5,975 nucleotides of DNA, taken from assembly GCA_030673735.1 (NCBI GenBank), contig DAOVIK010000115.1, positions 1-5,975 on the forward strand, read 5' to 3'. Origin of the DNA: Anaerolineae bacterium. GTDB taxonomy: Bacteria > Chloroflexota > Anaerolineae > Anaerolineales > E44-bin32. Below, one piece after another: positions 4,845 through 5,975 of this stretch. Position numbers and translations under genes: made by a program. Numbering within the stretch: the first letter of the stretch is position 1; each line of letters begins with the position of its first letter. The notes beneath the pieces were generated by a model. The model had not been told where the DNA came from. It made no database searches and saw only the letters and a program-made list of their open reading frames with translations.

Positions 4845-5975
4845 CTAGAACCAGCTTGAAGCTGCATTCAGCATCCAATCAAGCCACGGACCACTCAACA
4901 CTCCAATGACCAGCACCGCGATGACGCAGCTTATCAGCGCAAAGGCATGCGCACCCGGAACCGCGATGCGTTTATCCTCATCCTCAGAGCGATACAGATA
5001 TACCACTTTCAGTACGGTGAGATAGTAGTACAGGCCAACGGTAGCATTGATCACCCCCACGACGGCTAACCAAATCAATCCGCTCTGCACCGCGGCGGCA
5101 AAGACATATACTTTCGCAATAAAGCCGGCAAACGGAGGCATCCCAGACAGGGAAAGAAACGCTACGAGCAAGCTCAAGGCCAACCAGGGTGATCGGCGGC
5201 TCAATCCCGCATAGTCCGAGCTTTCCTCAGATCCTGCCGAGCGTGCACACAGGATCACCACAGCGAAGGCCACCATGTTCGTGAGCACGTAGGCAATCAG
5301 GTAGAGCAACACACTGGCCACACCTAACCGACTGATCGCCACCACGCCGATAAGGATGTAGCCGGCGTGGGCGATCGATGAGTACGCCAACAGTCGCTTG
5401 ATATTGGTCTGCGCCAGCGCCAGCAGGTTCCCCAATGTCATCGTCACCACCGCCATCGCCGACAGAATTGCCGACCAATAGGCTTCAACGGCGGGGAAGA
5501 CGGCAAGCATGACCCGCACCAAGACGGCAAATCCGGCGGCCTTGGAGGCTGTCGAAATGTAGGCCGTGATCGGCGTTGGGGCGCCCTCGTACACGTCCGG
5601 CGCCCAGAAATGGAACGGCACGGCGGAAATCTTGAAGGCGAAGCCGACGATCACCAGCAGCGCCGCACCGCCGATCAACCAGGGTGAGATCTGCTGCGCT
5701 TGAACGCTGGCTGCCAGCGAGTACAGAGTGGTCTCTCCAGAGAAACCATAGATCAAGCTGAAACCATACAGCATCACGGTCGAGGCCATAGCGCCAAACA
5801 GAAAGTACTTCAGACCAGATTCGGTCGACTTGTCATCGCTCTTGAGGAATCCAGCCAGCACATAGAGCGGAATCGAGGTGGTCTCGATTGCCAAGTAGAG
5901 CATAACCAGGTCAGCAGCCGAGGCCATCAGGTTCATGCCCATAACCGTGATCACAAGCAGGGCATAGTACTCGCC
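4845..5975 (-). CDS. nuoN: NADH-quinone oxidoreductase subunit N, partial (C-terminal 376 aa)
   Basis: NuoN is one of the three antiporter-like proton-pumping subunits in the membrane arm of complex I. The 5' end lies beyond the window: the frame is open to 5975 and reads GEYYALL before the first internal start-like codon, so that codon is not the true start. Family landmarks in fragment numbering are E31 in AIETTSIPLY (29-38), K56 in GLKYF, K115 in the FKISAVPFHFWAPD segment (114-127), K145 in STASKAAG, the HAGY motif near 203, and K288 in GMPPFAGFIAK. These acidic and lysine residues form the central proton path in this family. About ten membrane helices are visible. A typical NuoN has about 480-500 residues, so roughly the first 110 are missing. 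The TAG stop at 4845 follows a normal SSWF-type C-terminus. The gene usually closes the nuo operon, and the atp genes begin 66 bases on. Confidence 0.95.
   Translation of the reverse strand, partial: GEYYALLVITVMGMNLMASAADLVMLYLAIETTSIPLYVLAGFLKSDDKSTESGLKYFLFGAMASTVMLYGFSLIYGFSGETTLYSLAASVQAQQISPWLIGGAALLVIVGFAFKISAVPFHFWAPDVYEGAPTPITAYISTASKAAGFAVLVRVMLAVFPAVEAYWSAILSAMAVVTMTLGNLLALAQTNIKRLLAYSSIAHAGYILIGVVAISRLGVASVLLYLIAYVLTNMVAFAVVILCARSAGSEESSDYAGLSRRSPWLALSLLVAFLSLSGMPPFAGFIAKVYVFAAAVQSGLIWLAVVGVINATVGLYYYLTVLKVVYLYRSEDEDKRIAVPGAHAFALISCVIAVLVIGVLSGPWLDWMLNAASSWF

Overview
All recognisable genes in this window lie on the minus strand, so transcription runs from high to low coordinates. 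The gene content is bacterial: a complex I subunit, the membrane part of an F-type ATP synthase, a peptidoglycan ligase and one conserved-looking protein of unknown function. DNA is moderately GC-rich. A Chloroflexota (Anaerolineae-like) origin is my best guess. It rests on the nuoN–atpI–atpB–atpE–atpF order, the style of the MurE C-terminus and the short b-delta protein. It is inference, since no rRNA or marker tree is available here.

Layout in transcription order. (1) The C-terminal 376 residues of NuoN, the last gene of a presumed nuo cluster, enter from the right edge and stop at 4845. (2) A 66-base junction (4779-4844) holds a weak terminator-like hairpin overlapping a plausible promoter. 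(3) The Fo cluster follows: atpI-like (4778-4443), atpB for subunit a (4477-3416, TTG start, overlapping atpI by 35 bases), atpE for the c-ring subunit (3348-3100), and a 246-residue protein (3072-2332, TTG start) that joins a b subunit to the C-terminal domain of subunit delta. (4) murE (2273-732) comes 58 bases later, where the F1 genes would be expected. (5) A 222-base gap (510-731) holds a weak stem-loop, a 9-base inverted repeat and a candidate promoter. (6) A 167-residue protein of unknown function occupies 509-6.

Functionally, NuoN pumps protons during NADH oxidation, and the atpI/B/E/F products build the Fo channel, rotor ring and stator that use the gradient. The F1 genes (atpA, atpG, atpD, atpC) and the N-terminal domain of delta are not in the window, so the catalytic head must be encoded elsewhere. 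MurE belongs to cell-wall synthesis and is probably read through from the ATP synthase transcript.

The most interesting points are the stator protein that carries only the C-terminal half of delta, and the atpB-atpE spacer. The spacer can form two mutually exclusive hairpins, one of which covers the atpE ribosome binding site. I see no mobile element, CRISPR array, tRNA or rRNA, and no clear evidence of a wholly new system.
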